Positions 49,069-61,528 of a stretch of 64,000 bases of DNA are shown here, piece by piece (the first letter of the stretch is position 1; each line of letters begins with the position of its first letter). Origin of the DNA: Ramazzottius varieornatus. Lineage: Eukaryota; Tardigrada; Eutardigrada; Parachela; Ramazzottiidae. The position numbers and the translations under genes are program-made. The notes below the pieces were generated by a model. The model worked only from the letters and a program-made list of their open reading frames with translations, had not been told where the DNA came from and made no database searches. The stretch spans positions 1,299,648 through 1,363,647 of the forward strand of contig BDGG01000008.1 in assembly GCA_001949185.1 (NCBI GenBank), in the 5' to 3' direction.

Positions 49069-51535
49069 TACGGCACAAAATTGTGGGTTAGAAGGAGGGG
49101 TTGAGCCATAGGAATCAATATACAGTACATCATCAGGTGCGGAAGTATGACTTGTCCCCCTTAAAACATTTTGACTTCAAAAACTCATAGTTCTGCTCCC
49201 CCTCGTCCTTTCGTTCTAGTCATTTTCTCCTGTTAGTCTACCAACTCCCGTACCTTGTTTGACACTCCATTGATTCAGGTTTCTCAGCCCTGGAGTACGC
49301 CAGGAATTATTTCGACGGGTCATGCGTAAGTGAAATTTCGGGGACTTTGGTGTTTAAATTTTATCGAGGCACGAACGCATCTCACACTGCCGAAATGACC
49401 AGATCCGTGTTTGATGATGAAACATCTAACAGTTCTACCGTGAGGGATCGGGTTGATCGGTCTCGTTTTGGGGATTTTTCATTCAAAAGTTACCCTTACG
49501 GAAGACTGAAGTCGAAAGCGGACGACAATGTGTTGCACCGATCATGTCGCATCCGATACTTCCCAAACTATGGCGTAATCCTTACAAGACTAGGGTGTGC
49601 CTCCCTGAAGTCTCGTAGCAAATTTAACACTCTGCGTACGACCGTCCTCTTTGTGTATACAATGCCCCAGTTTTCTTCTCCAAGTCTTCCCGTTTGGTCT
49701 TTTGGACTGGGATTTTTTTTTGGCCTGGCTCGCGATGTGGTCACCAAAAGGGTGTCGGTGACCGTCGTTCAACCGATTTACAGAAAAATAGAACGGATCT
49801 TGTTCTCGCCTCGCCGTTTTCGGTGGTAATTAGGTCTACGTTGATTTGCACGAACCACGCTGAACATATCCTCTCGAAAAAAATCAAAAGAAGGACAATG
49901 TCCTACTATGTCATAAAATTATACCAGGCAAATATGGAAGTTGACTGTGCGGTCAGGAGAAAAATGGAAGTCCGAAAAACCAGCAAACGTTACTGACGCC
50001 GCGTGACCGCTAACACGAGCGGTACCACCACCGGTGGTACATCCCTGGTTACGTTTGCCAAATTTCAATTTTCAACACCGGCACTCTATAGAAGATTTTT
50101 AAGTGAAAATTGGTATGATTTGACATAGGCTAACCACCACAGAAAATTTTTAACCGTGAGCGGCACACAAAGAGAACCATGATAAAATTTTGATGGCCAC
50201 CTCACACGCCTGACCGCTATAGATCTCTCTGGTCCAGCAGTGCGATAATGTTATCCTATTCCTCTCTGGAACAGGCATTATTTATGGAACCTTCCCGTTG
50301 AACGGACTAGACTTACTAGTGTTGCAAGGCTGCTCCAGAGTGCACTCTGAACACAACTCTTCCGCAAAACAGCGGGAACAGGAACTGGAATTTCCCATCC
50401 AGGCTTCTTATAGTAGGATTCTCCTGTTAACAGATTATCACCTGCTCGAGACATTGGACCTTCTCCAGCGAGACAGAGAAATTTTCTCGGAAGTGGGTTT
50501 GGAAAGCGGCGTTACGGAGATTATTGTCCCTCTTCTCTCAGGCTCCTGGAACGAAATGGAACGAAATGTCTCCCGAACGAAATGAGTTTATAAGTTGATC
50601 AAAAAGATTGTGGCGTCGGAAAAACTTTTGACTTCGGCAAAGGCCAAGGGGACAAGTCATCAGTGTTGCTTCAATATGACTTTTTGGATTCTAATTGCAA
50701 TTACGATTAATCGGAATACTTCGGGCGGCAGCAATTTCAATTGTCTGAGACTCAGCTCAGCCGAACTAGCATTTAGAATTAATCATAATTCAGCTCGCAT
50801 TAGCAATTGAAATTATTTCATTTGTCTTGGTTCATTTTTGAGATCTAAATTTTCACGAGGTATCGTGTTTTAAAGCGGATTGTGCCTGTCGTTCCATAAG
50901 CGTGGAGTGGATGTTGGACGTTTAGCTCAAAACATGTTCTACTCAAGGCACTAAACACGGATGCGCTGATGGAAGCAGGTGTTGTAATGCTTCCTGACGC
51001 CTTACGAGTGCGTCGTCATACACGCGAAACATCTCTTAGGGGGTTGGTAAGTAAAGTATCGGGACCGGGGTTGAACTTCGCGCGTACATCCATGCGCCCC
51101 GCGTGATTCGCAAAACAAAACTGTAAGCCTGGTGCCTTTCTCCGTCGTGCGCCATGCACATACGCATACATGTTCGCCCAATCAAGCGCCAGACACCCAG
51201 AAACTCCGATACTTGGTACACCCACGTGCGTTTAATCGCGCTGTAGGGCGCGAAAACCTCAACGGGGAAAAAATCCACACTGAGGTCCTTACCAGAAAGC
51301 ACAGCGGCGAGAATAAAGCACTTCGAGGAAAACATTGTCGGGATAAGGCGGCGAACTAGCAGGCAAGATGCAAGGAGGTACGAACGGCAAATGTCCGATG
51401 TAAGAAATCAGATTAGAGCAAGGAAGTAGTGCCAAAGTTCAATATAGGATGAGAAGTGACGTATCCTGTAGTGGCCGGGGTTCTCATTTTATAGGTAAAG
51501 CGGCACCTCAGCCGGACGTTGCTCTTGAAAATCAT

Positions 51536-51660
51536 GACGCCAAACACGAACTGCTGACGCGTGGAACGAACAAGCCGGAAGAGTTTTGGCCTAAAACTAC
51601 GACTGGAATTGTCTTGTTACTAACCTTGACAGTTTCTCGACGGTTTTCCGTTTGAGTGTC
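51536..51660 (+). repeat. Dispersed repeat, copy 1
   Basis: CACGAACTGCTGACGCGTGG with CCTTGACAGTTTCTCGACGG 75 bp later. Copy 2 lies at 53153-53290 in the same direction. Confidence 0.5.
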
Positions 51661-53037
51661 GTCGCCGATTGTTTGTAAGTTCTTGCAGTCGAAGTACCGT
51701 TTTCGAGTACCAGCCACGGTACCTTGCGAGGTGATGCTTCTGATGCGCGTGGTTGACAGACTTTTGAAGGGCTAAGTTTGAGACGACAACATCGGTTTTC
51801 TGAACTTACATAAATGTCCGACTGATGCCAGATCTATAGTATTTGTACCTTCTAGCCGTCCCGCTAACCCCGTTCGTATGCAAGTCGAGCTTGGAGGAAA
51901 CAGGCAGAGAACTTTTTAGCCAGCCACACGCAGGAAAACATCTCGCTGCCTTCTACTTGGATTGTCACAAACGTCAGGAATGTTCCCCTGCTTTCTGCTG
52001 CAGGCTACGTTGCGAAGGTTCATTAGGTCGGATCAAACAGTGTAAGGCCACGGTTACAATTCTTCGATTTTGCTTGAACGACTCGCCAAGGTAAGGGCCA
52101 CGCAAGTCAAGTATTCCACGACGTTCACTCTCTTTCTTTTCTGCGTAGATTATTCTTCAACTATATCGCTTTAGGTCCGGTCTTTGGTGCCAGCGTTGAG
52201 TTTGCGTTTCTTGCGACAGGACCGGGCGGCCGACCAGGCTTCATTTAGCGGAAACCCCGTCATAACATTTGTGAGCAGTTCAATCATTGGTAACGAAACT
52301 ATTTATGATAAGCAAACGTGGATGATTGGAGCAAATTGAGGTCGTCTGATCGCATCGATGGGTGATGTCGATACAGCTAGACTCGAGGTGGTACACAGTC
52401 TGGGTGTGATACCAAAGAGGGAGTGACGGCTCGGTGCATCAGTCTTCCACCTGTCCCTCTGAGCTGTACCGGTCCCGTTAGCGAGCTTAGAGACCCCTTT
52501 TCATTGAGAAACAAAAAGCTGAATAGGGTGAAGGGTGGGATGGCGGTTGAAAAATTCGTGAGACGCAAAGAGCGCGAATGAAGTTGGTATATAGAATGTT
52601 CCGTCGAGAGAACTTCATGAACATATTCATGGGGGACAACTCTGCCGGAAAGCAGGAGGAGTTAACAGCCGGCCATGGCGAATTACTGGATAGAATTAGC
52701 GAGCAAGGAAGTACATTGAGCCGACCAGCAGGAGTACTTGTATGCGGCGCAAGTGTGCATTGCACCGCATACACGTACCAGAACAGTCCAGGAGAAACGC
52801 CATGTCCGGCCGGGGAGTTATAGGAAGGGAAAACGCTTATCATTCAATAACATTAACTACAATTATCGCTAAAGACAATAATAATTTTCAATTTAATTGC
52901 TGACAGTAAGGTGGAACCGCAGGCTTGCAAATGAAGTTCAACAACAGGCTCGTGCTGTGCACTAAGAACATCAACGAAGCTGCAAAGCTTATTGTATGAT
53001 TTGATATACCAGTATAGCATTCGGAGCATATGGTTTG

Positions 53038-53090
53038 TCCGGTGTGGGTAGCGTATAAATCCGGTGTGGGTAGCGTATAAATCCGTTGTG
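53038..53090. repeat. 21-bp tandem repeat
   Basis: CCGGTGTGGGTAGCGTATAA occurs twice in a row, followed by a partial third unit (CCGTTGTGGGTTCG). Confidence 0.7.
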
Positions 53091-53152
53091 GGTTCGTCAG
53101 CTGCAGTAAGCGTTTGGCCGCGCTTTTGGCAAATCACCTGGAACTTCCCCGG

Positions 53153-53290
53153 AAAAAGCATGACGTCGGTCACGAACTGCTGACACCTGGCACGAGCGAG
53201 AGACGGAAAAGTCTGGACCCAACGCCAAGACGAGAACAGTTTCGTTGCTGACCTTGACAGTCTCTTGAAAGTTTGCCGCTCCAGGGTAGT
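53153..53290 (+). repeat. Dispersed repeat, copy 2
   Basis: CACGAACTGCTGACACCTGG with TGACCTTGACAGTCTCTTGA, matching the 51536 copy. Confidence 0.5.
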
Positions 53291-53504
53291 CAATCTTTCA
53301 CAACATGTTACCCTTAGATGAGAGCACGACCTCCAAGGCACGGTTGTTTACTTCTTTATTACCGTGTATGGGAAGGGGAAAAATGAACTGAACCGGATCG
53401 GCGTTCCAAGCGTCGCACGCTCATGTTGATATCAGCTGTAAGTGTGCGCCACTTGGAAAAACGACCTGAAGTAATTCGATTTCTGGAAGGTTTATTTCTT
53501 ATAG

Positions 53505-55441
53505 TTAGTCCCAAATTTGTCTTTTAGCCGTCGCGAACACGCCGTAGACAACCGAAGCGCCAGCGTACAACCCGGAGGGAATGAGGAACACAGTTTGCCA
53601 ATTGGCCACACTATAAGCATTTGGACCATTGGTCAAGACACCAGTTATGTACGGTGCGACAATACCGCTGATGGTCCCTGCGGTATTCCCCATACCCAAC
53701 AAGATACTCGCATAGTTCGGCGACATTTCAAAGTACGCCACCAGGTACCCCCCATAGTTCAACCCACTGAACCCCACACCGACCGTGAAGAGCGCCACTA
53801 CCAGAACACTGTTACATCCAGAGAAAGCGACTCCTAACAAAGACAAACCACACCCAATAAACGCGCAAAGAGACATAGACTTTCGCAAAACGGTGGCCGA
53901 ACAGAACTTTCGGGTCAGAATCCAGTCCGTTGTACTGACCACAACCAACGTAACCATCCAGCGAACCAAGTACGGCATAGCGGACAGTAGACCGTTTGAT
54001 TTTAGAGAAAAACGATGAATGTTATTCAAATAAGTAGGCATGTTAGAAATGATTACGTAGAACGCGTAACTGTGGAAGATCTCTACCAGAAGTAACGCGC
54101 AGACTGGAGCGCTTGTACAGATGGCTAGCCAGGGAACTACTTTCTTCTTCCTCGAGGAAACGGTTGCACCAGTTTGGAAGGAGGAGTTTATGTAGTCACG
54201 TTCTTCGACTGAGATACGAGGGTGGAGGTTGGGAGTGTTGTGAGCGAGGAGCATCCAGAGCACAACCCAGACGAGACACAGCGCGCCGAAGCAGTAAAAT
54301 ATGGCTTCCCAACCGTGGTTTTGGGCAACAACTCCAGCGACGTACATTCCGAAAACGGTTCCCACTTGGCTTCCGCTGTATGAAAGAGACAGCAGACGGC
54401 CTCGTTCTAGTGGAGGAGCCCACTGACTCCACAGTGCGCCGACTGTTGGCCAGATCGCGCCCTAGAAAAACAAGGAGTACTCCCGAAAGTAATAAACGTG
54501 TAGCCAGCCTATTCATATACAGTATTATGGGAGCTAGGCACACAAACTCGACCAAATCGTTTTCCCAAGAGGCGCACGCTTCCAGCCAACATCTTCAAAA
54601 ACCTGCGCCACTTGGAAAAACGTCTGGTCGAGTTTGTTTGCCGAGCTTCCATATAGGTTTTTCGCTGCAGATACATCGAAGTGCGCAGCTCCGATTGTGG
54701 TCCCTTACCAGAGCCGGGTATATAATTGGATACGGTATCGTGCAGTTCTTACTTGACATATGCCGCTGAGGACGCGGACGAGGAAGAAGACCCAAACACT
54801 GGTGTTTGCTGCCAGCGGTGAAAGAAGCGTTAGAAGTCCTAACACGAGCATGCAGAATGCGAAAGGCAATTTTGCTCCGTACTTGTGTGCGATCCAACCA
54901 CCGGGAACTTGTGAGACCAGGTATCCATAGAAGAAGGAACCGTGGAGTATACCTTGAGTTTCGGCATCCCAGTTGAATTTCCTGCCCGGCTGCAATCACA
55001 GTTTTAAACTTTTTGTCTGCCCCACTATTCTCCACAGATGTTTACTCGTACGTGTACTTGTGCCTGTAGAAAAAATACAGAAGGCGACGCCGTCGGCAAG
55101 CTGGAATCGTTGGATGACCACACACTCGCCGGGGTCGAAGTCAGCGCTGGCGCCCGCGGATTGTAACAGGTATCTTGGTGAGATGCATTTTGAGCAACGG
55201 AGACGTTCCGAACGACAGGCACAGTCATTGCCACCATCGAGATACTTAAAGCAACTCGACTTGCATACATGAAGATGAAGCCCACGAAAACCAGTACCAT
55301 CAAAAGATGCCGGTGACCGATATTTCCACTGCCGTACAATCCCTTGACAGGGATAACATTGACCGGAAGTAAAGGATCCATGACACTGCCACCGAGCCCA
55401 CCTTTCCAACTCTCAGCCTGGGAATCGTTTACAACTGACAA
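53505..55441 (-). CDS. SLC17-family anion transporter (sialin/VGLUT type)
   Basis: Three exons: 55441 to about 55056, about 54989-54758, and 54461-53505, together about 525 residues. The MFS family signature is clear: FNWDAETQGILHGSFFYGYL then VSQVPGGWIAHKYGAK at helix 2 to 3, VRVLSGICQ and WPTVGALWSQWAPPLERGRL, SYSGSQVGTVFGM, and the second repeat with FHSYAFYVIISNMPTYLNNI, MPYLVRWMVTLVV, GFSGLNYGGYLVAYFEMSPN and YASILLGMGNTAGTISGIVA. The long loop after helix 1 has several N-glycosylation sites. The family includes lysosomal sialic acid/H+ symporters, vesicular glutamate carriers and phosphate transporters; this one is nearer the sialin side but the substrate is not certain. The exact donor of exon 1 is one of three in-phase sites. 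Intron 2 holds a foldback repeat. Confidence 0.92.
54530..54655. repeat. Foldback repeat in SLC17 intron 2
   Basis: The clearest copy. The left arm GGAGCTAGGCACACAAACTC and CGACCAAATCGTTTTCCCAA lead to GAGGCGCACGCTTCCAGC. The right arm GCGCCACTTGGAAAAACGTC and TGGTCGAGTTTGTTTGCCGA closes with GCTTCC. It forms a ~125-bp hairpin. Confidence 0.75.
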
Positions 55442-55648
55442 GAGGAAGCATCATGGAAGCCAAATTACTTCTGTCTTCCGATAAGAAGAGTACTTGACCT
55501 TCGCCTCGCTTCCAACTGTTATCAGCAGAGACTTTTCAGCCAGAAATTTGGGTAAAGTGTCGTGTACTTCACGGTTTTTGACAATAAAACAAAACCAGAG
55601 AGGAACAAGAGATACAAAGAAGTAGAGAAAAATCTACTCGGTATCTCA

Positions 55649-58241
55649 TTAATCTGAAGGTTTCGTGCTTCTGGCTTCGGACAAGTCCATCGCGGTTGCG
55701 AAAGAAGGCATCTTGAATGAGTACGGTCTTGGTCCCACGCTTCCCTTTCGCGGAATGGGGCGGAAATGGCCGAAATGCAAGGACTCTTTCTTGATCTGGA
55801 CTTTGCCGGCTTTGGCGGTCGGGTTCGACGCCTCGCGAACGCTGAAGAGAATTCCACCAAGCTCTTGGTGCACCAGTTCGTTGGACGGCTGCCAGACGTC
55901 CTTCTGAACGCAATACCGTTGGACCAAACCTTCAAAAACGAGAAGTATAGAAGGCTCGACGAAGCGGAAATAAGCCGCTTTAGTTGTTCTTAGCCGTGGC
56001 TAAAGCAGCTAAAATACTTTTAGCCACGGCTAAAATGTATTGTGTGATTGATCGATTTATTGATGTTGAGTCGGGTAAAATAGTTCTGGCATCAATAAAT
56101 CATTTGAACGCACAATACATTCTAGCCGCGGCTAAAATATTTTGTAGCCACGGCTAAGAACGGCTAAAACGGCTTATTTTAGCTTCGCCGAGCCTTCTAT
56201 AACGAGAAGTTGTTGATTGGTCCCACGCTATTTTCCTCTTAGCAAAGTACGCCGGGAACTTGGGTATGATAAGCTTACTTTTGACGACCGCTAATTTTTC
56301 CTGGTCAAGTGCCTTTTTCCCTTGCTTGGACATTCGAGCCCCTCGTTCTGTGGGTACCGATGTTATGAGTTCTTCGATGGTGAAGGTCTTCTTCATTCCA
56401 AGTTTCAGAGCCTTCTTCCATGTGGACTGCTGGAGCATCATATCCTGAAACAGAAAGCTCAAGTTCGGAAACCACACCAAAGAGAAACTGTTGATCGGAC
56501 CGTTAAACAAAAACCAGCCAACAGTCTTGGATGGAAGGACGGAAGAGTAACTCACGAAGAGCTCTTCATAACCAGCTGGAACAGGTCCACTGACCGAGCT
56601 GGGGCCGGACGGCGAGTGTCCGGCCGATGCATTGGAAATCGGCTGGTCTTCCGGACTAAGGTTCCTCCGTCCATTGTAATTCTGTTGATAAGGCACAAGC
56701 CGATTGAAACAGAATTCTGACGCTTTCAAATGTAAAGCAGCGTTTACTTTACCAAGAAGGTGGGTAAATGTGAAGCCGCGGCCTGTGTCGGGTTTTGTTG
56801 CCGGAGGGCTGCGATCGTATCTCGCATTTCCACCACTTGAGCCGATAAATCTTCGTAGCTTCCTACACTTCCGTTTTTACGTTTCGTTAATTGCTCATTC
56901 GGAGATCGCATGGCATCGTGGAAATCTGATCCGGAAGCCAACAAGGAGGAAGTCGTGCAGTTGTCGACAAGCATACTGGGGGACTCTTCGTTGAAGGACT
57001 GCTGGTCTGCCGAAAAGGCCCAATCGTCGGTACCATCTGTCGCATCATCGTCTCGCGCGCCCTATGAACACAGAAAAAGAATTCGAATTCACACCATGAA
57101 AAAGTTGCAAGAAAAAACGATCGAAAATGAGAAATAGACGTAAAATGGACATAGCCTACTTCAACAGCCTGCATGCACGCGAATGCCAATAATGTACGAC
57201 CTGGTGTATGCAGGTGTATGCAAGACTGGGATTTTGTCTGTCACTACTATACGACGTACCCGGAGGTTGATTCCCAGTTCTTCGGCCCACCGATATCCTT
57301 TGTCTTCGTATGTCCTTTCGCTGGCAGCCGGAAAGAGCCGCATGCTCGCAAGTTCGTCCGGTGTTTTGTCATCTTCGATCCAGATCACTGTAGTATATAA
57401 CAGAAATACAGGGTGTGGTCAGACTGTTTACGTATAGTTTCAGATAGCAAACGAAGGATATATTGAAGCGATAAGGTTTCGTATGGATCAAAAGCATTGA
57501 CGCGGGGTGTTAGACAGGAAAAAGAAGTGGAATTTTCAGCTTGAGTTACATCTGGCGATAAAGACCTTTGCAGTGCTGTTGCAATCGCCTGAAAACTTTT
57601 ATCGATCGGGCGATTCCAAAAAGGCCCAGAGTCGTTAAAAAAAAGACGAGCAAGTTATCAACATGGTCTGCTCCTTTAAAAAGGCAAAACACTAGGCGTC
57701 GAAAGCAAGCAGAAAAAGTTTGACATGATACCAAGAAATCGAAAAGAGAGACTGAACTCCCAGTGCCGATATTGATTACCTATGCAATTGTACATTTCCC
57801 CACGGTAATACGCCCGACAAATCGTTTTCTCTGTCACCACCGATCCGACGCTCAAAGGCTCCAGATCGCGTAACGAAATGGTCTTCACTGCAGGCGGACT
57901 TCCTAAGGATTAACAAAATATTAAAACTGACTTTCAGCATTTCCGAAAGCAGTCATTCCAGAATAAGCGTCACAAATGTTGGGAACGTTGGGAAATGACT
58001 TGATCATTATCGTTTTCCAAGTGGCGCACATTTCCAGCCAACAACAGTCAAGACGTGCGCCACTTGGGATGGCGGCCATGTGCAATTCTTTGCCGTCGTC
58101 CCATTATTGTTTCTCAAAAGGTTCGAATATACCTTCTGCTTCGTGCCAGAATACAATGGCACTTCCCACCACTGGACTTTCCTTCTTGACCGCGACGGTC
58201 CCATTGGTTATCAGTAGCTTCTTGCGAGGTAGTTCTGGCAT
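55649..58241 (-). CDS. Two-module protein with C-terminal BEN-like domain (paralog A)
   Basis: Seven exons (58241-58133, 57902-57780, 57387-57260, 57061-56753, 56681-56556, 56444-56279, 55929-55649) join in phase to 413 residues. Residues 1-120 form a module with SAIVFWHEAEG, PAVKTISLRDLEP, EKTICRAYYRGEMYNCIVIW and YEDKGYRWAEELGINLR; it looks like a beta-rich reader fold but I know no name for it. Residues ~120-260 are an acidic, Ser-rich linker with a coiled coil (YEDLSAQVVEMRDTIAALRQ). The C-terminal part (STWKKALKLGMKKTFTIEEL, KKALDQEKLAVVKS, then DVWQPSNELVHQELGGILFS) has the layout of a BEN domain, which binds DNA and recruits repressors. A paralog lies at 62141. Intron 6 holds an inserted element. 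Confidence 0.75.
55947..56200. repeat. Palindromic MITE with 10-bp target duplication
   Basis: A 254-bp element with ~100-bp inverted ends starting ATAGAAGGCTCG and containing AGCCGTGGCTAAA blocks. The sequence AACGAGAAGT directly precedes (55937-55946) and follows (56201-56210) it. A 9-11-bp duplication with long palindromic ends is typical of Mutator-like (MULE) elements. It has no coding capacity and lies in the last intron of the BEN-like gene. Confidence 0.8.
58000..58080. repeat. Foldback repeat in intron 1 of paralog A
   Basis: CGTTTTCCAAGTGGCGCACA and TTTCCAGCCAACAACAGTCA meet GTGCGCCACTTGGGATGGCG, giving a short hairpin of the same family. Confidence 0.6.
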
Positions 58242-58259
58242 TGTGAGGGAACTCCGCGA

Positions 58260-60250
58260 ACGAAAAACTTGGAACGTATGGTAGATTCAAAACGGAATAC
58301 TCAAGGCTCAATGTATTCTATTTGGAAGGACTTCTGTCGATATTCAGCAAACTCAGCAAGACAGATTTTGAAGGTTCCTACGTCAGCTGTTAATTATCAG
58401 CATACGAGATGGTTTGCCAGCAGGCTGAAAGGAAAGAACTTTTGAAAGTCTCAGCGGATCTCGTGGCACTCTGAATGGAGCTGGCGCACGGCAGAGAGTC
58501 AAACGTTTCGTTTCCCAAGCAGTACATGGACGGTTCGACGCTTGAAACGTGAAATGGTGGAAATGCTAAAATTAGACAAAGTAAACTGAAAACCGGCTGT
58601 TCAACAATAACGCCCAGTCGAGCTCTATCGATAAGATTGGTTACACACAGTGAGGAATGAAAGCCGCGTACGTGCGCGGGTCTTATCCAGCCACCAACAT
58701 TTGAGCTCGAGTCTTTGCTTTTAGACTGTTTTCACATATGAACACGTTTTCCAATGTTGAATAGTACGTTTTTGCCCCAGCACGACGCTCAAGTATGTTC
58801 TGTAAGCAAGCTATCGTTTGATATGGAAACGTCGAGCCGCCTATCTGTACAGTTCGCTGAACCTTGCCTTAGTACTCTCGAGTTGCTGAAAAGCATTTGA
58901 TGAGCTGATACCCCCAAAGTCTTTCAGAGAAGGAAGGAAGGAAGAGCTCGCTCAAGCTAGCAGTCGATATCAGGCCTTTCACGTCCATATGTTGAAAACT
59001 GAAGCAGTCCAATAGTACGCTTCTTTGATCTGAAGCTTGTACTATTCCCGGACTGCATCGTTGCACTAGTTGGAATGTTTCAACACCGGCGCCAATGTTT
59101 GCTATTTAACGGCTTCAACACCCAGATAAAGATTTTCCAGCACAAAGGTTAAGCAAGGACTTGCGCTTGTCTCCTCTATAGATTGCTCACTCAAACGTTC
59201 AAAGTAAACGAGCAGGGAAAGGCAAGGAAACGAACTTATCGCTGTTGCATCTTGTGAAAATCAACAGTGCAGATCGCTCACTTACAGGATTCCCGGGTTC
59301 CCTTCTGGGTTACCGCACGAACCACGTTTCAAAAACGGCAAAACAAAATCTTGGTGTACCGCCACGAGTTTCAATTTCAAGTCGTCAAAATTTTCAGGAA
59401 ATTTTTGTGTGGTGGAGTCTACCAGGCTGACGTTTGAAGAAAGGCATTTGATCAATGACACGAGAAAATATGAGCAGCGATTCCACATGTTGACGCCCAC
59501 TTCAAAGCATAATAATATCCTTATCGGGTGAGAGAGAGAAAAGTTAGTAGTTTGCGCGAAATTGCAAGACAAAAAATGACAGCTGCAAGCAAGTTTGCCC
59601 GACATTCAAGTCAGTGATTGGCGCAAGCTTCTGAATAAATTCAGGAGTTATCGATCGACAGAAATTCAATGGAAAAAGCAAAGAATTAGCAGAACAACCA
59701 GTTTTTCCACAAGCAATTACTGCACAAGCGGCGGAACGTCTGATCATGAGCTAGCCTTGTAAAGAATTTATGTTCCGGGTACCACGGTATATACTATCAT
59801 CGAAGCTTATTCTAATCCTTTACGCATTTCTTGAGGACGTGAGCTTTACACAATGTGCTATACGCGTATCCATACGGAAAGCTCGAACATTTCGATGCGA
59901 AAATGCTCGTGATTTCGCAGTCTTTTCATGCTCGGCATCGAGAGTCAATGCCACCGTGGGCAGGTCGAAACGCACAGAGCTTCTCCAAATTCAGACCGAA
60001 GGGCAGGAATTCTCTACCTGCCGATAGCGAGAAACCCAGGAGTTTTAAGATCGAGCATTTGAAACGTTACTCAATATTTCCGAACCTAAGTCAATAGAAA
60101 GAAACGCCCCGTCTAGCCGGGCATCAGAACTTTTCATGAGTATCGTCAATGCTAATATGTACAAACCTCGGAAATTCTACTGCCAAATAGGAAAAGACTA
60201 TATATCAACAAGAACATGAACTCACGATGGTGAGATGCTTTGAAGGAAGA
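58260..60250. other. Intergenic stretch, no gene seen
   Basis: Short frames on both strands lack recognisable domains. It should hold the promoter of paralog A and the 3' end of STEEP1. Confidence 0.5.
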
Positions 60251-60257
60251 TGAGAGA

Positions 60258-61104
60258 TCACATGTCCAGAAGGGTTCCGCGTACTTGGGCTTTCTTCTCT
60301 TCCAGTTGCTGCAAAAGAAAGCAACACTTTCACATAGTCTCACTGAAACAAAACATCGAAATATTACAGTACCTTCTCGATCTCCTTCTTTTTGCTCCCC
60401 AGTCCTTTCCGTTCGAGTTGCTTCTCGATAATCTTGGCGTTGGCAGCATACGAGTCGGCCATATCCCTTGCTTCGAGCTCGTCCTCGTCTTCTTCGACGG
60501 TCGACACCGTGACAGAGCTGGTTCTACCCATGTGCGTTGTGGTTTTCTTGATAAAGGCTTTCTTCAGCGGTTCTTCGGCGGCCTTGATGGCGGCGCCAGA
60601 CGAACCGGACCTACAGAGTGCGCCACTGACGATGAAGACCACGGGAGAGGATCGCTGCTTGTGCTCGTAGAAGGCCCACAGTCCACATGATCGGCATTTC
60701 TTCCTATACTGCTTCTCGATACCTTCCGGTCTAAGGAAAAAGATCGGTCAAACTACAGTGCAATCGTCAGTAAGACGGGGATCATTTTACCTTCTCAAAT
60801 ATACGACATCAGCGTCGTCACACATCAACTTGTAAGCGTGTTTCGCTCCATCGATTACTCTTGAACCATCTGTCGGTCGAAGAGGTAGCTTTTCCTGTGG
60901 GCAATCTAGAATACAAAGTGCCACAGTCTTTAGAATCGAAATGCTGGGTGGAGGAAAGACAGACGTACCGAGAATGCAGATCATTTGGCCGCAGAGGCAG
61001 TAATAAGTGTTGAGCGGTTTGTCTCCTTCGTATTCCTCCTGATCCTGAACAGGTGGCTCAGGCTGCTTGTGAACATGGTGGTGATGATGCTGCTGTTTAC
61101 TCAT
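60258..61104 (-). CDS. STEEP1: STING ER-exit protein homolog (STEEP1/CXorf56)
   Basis: Four exons (61104-60969, 60905-60791, 60730-60373, 60308-60258) join in phase to 219 residues; the human protein has 222. STEEP helps membrane-curvature lipid formation and ER exit of STING in vertebrates, but the family is far older than that role. Family segments: [82 protein letters not shown] and [17 protein letters not shown], ending [11 protein letters not shown]. Two Cys pairs (CLCG and CRSCG) could bind a metal. The N-terminus has a His-rich run (HHHHHVHK). It lies between the two BEN-like paralogs. Confidence 0.94.
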
Positions 61105-61528
61105 TGTTCCGGAAGGTATGTTTCACAGATAATAGAGTTCCGGAACCAGTCGACGATATCCCAACGTAAGTCCCGAACAAAGCTGATATGTAACAGTGAT
61201 GTGTGTATACCTGAACCGTTAGCTAGCCCGTAGTTGAGACGTCTTACTGGAAGCTTCTCGCCTGTTTCGACTATCCAGAAATCGTCCGAGAGGATACAGA
61301 AGTGAAGTTCTACATGACCGGACAACAATCAGGACTTCAGACTTGGGGATGGGAATAAACGATATCTGGGCGAAAATCCAAAACAGTCAGAGCGGAAGTG
61401 AGTCTAGAACTAGCCGACTGGGCATAATCAACCTGCCCAATCAATCAAAGCCGTCTACAAGCCCCAATGTTATCATGTCATGTCATATCCGGTCGACGGA
61501 ATAACATGATATGACTTCCAGTTGCATT

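Larger units (their letters stand above)
49100..53500. other. Long gene-poor stretch with dispersed repeats
   Basis: No conserved domain on either strand. A 160-codon frame at 49347-49829 and a 118-codon minus frame at 52487-52843 have no recognisable features. The stretch includes related sequences at 51536-51660 and 53153-53290, a tandem repeat at 53038-53090 and a palindrome GGTACCACCACCGGTGGTAC at 50020. It looks like decayed mobile DNA. Confidence 0.5.

Noticed and set aside
49347..49829. A 160-codon plus-strand frame in the gene-poor stretch
   Set aside because: Opens at a non-ATG codon, has no domain, no repeat relation and no splice support.
52487..52843. A 118-codon minus-strand frame
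   Set aside because: Low-complexity Pro/Ser-rich composition, no domain and no neighbouring exons.
61455..61515. TCATGTCATGTCATATCC and GGAATAACATGATATGAC as a hairpin RNA
   Set aside because: The pairing is short and interrupted; it is better seen as part of the nearby inverted-repeat element.
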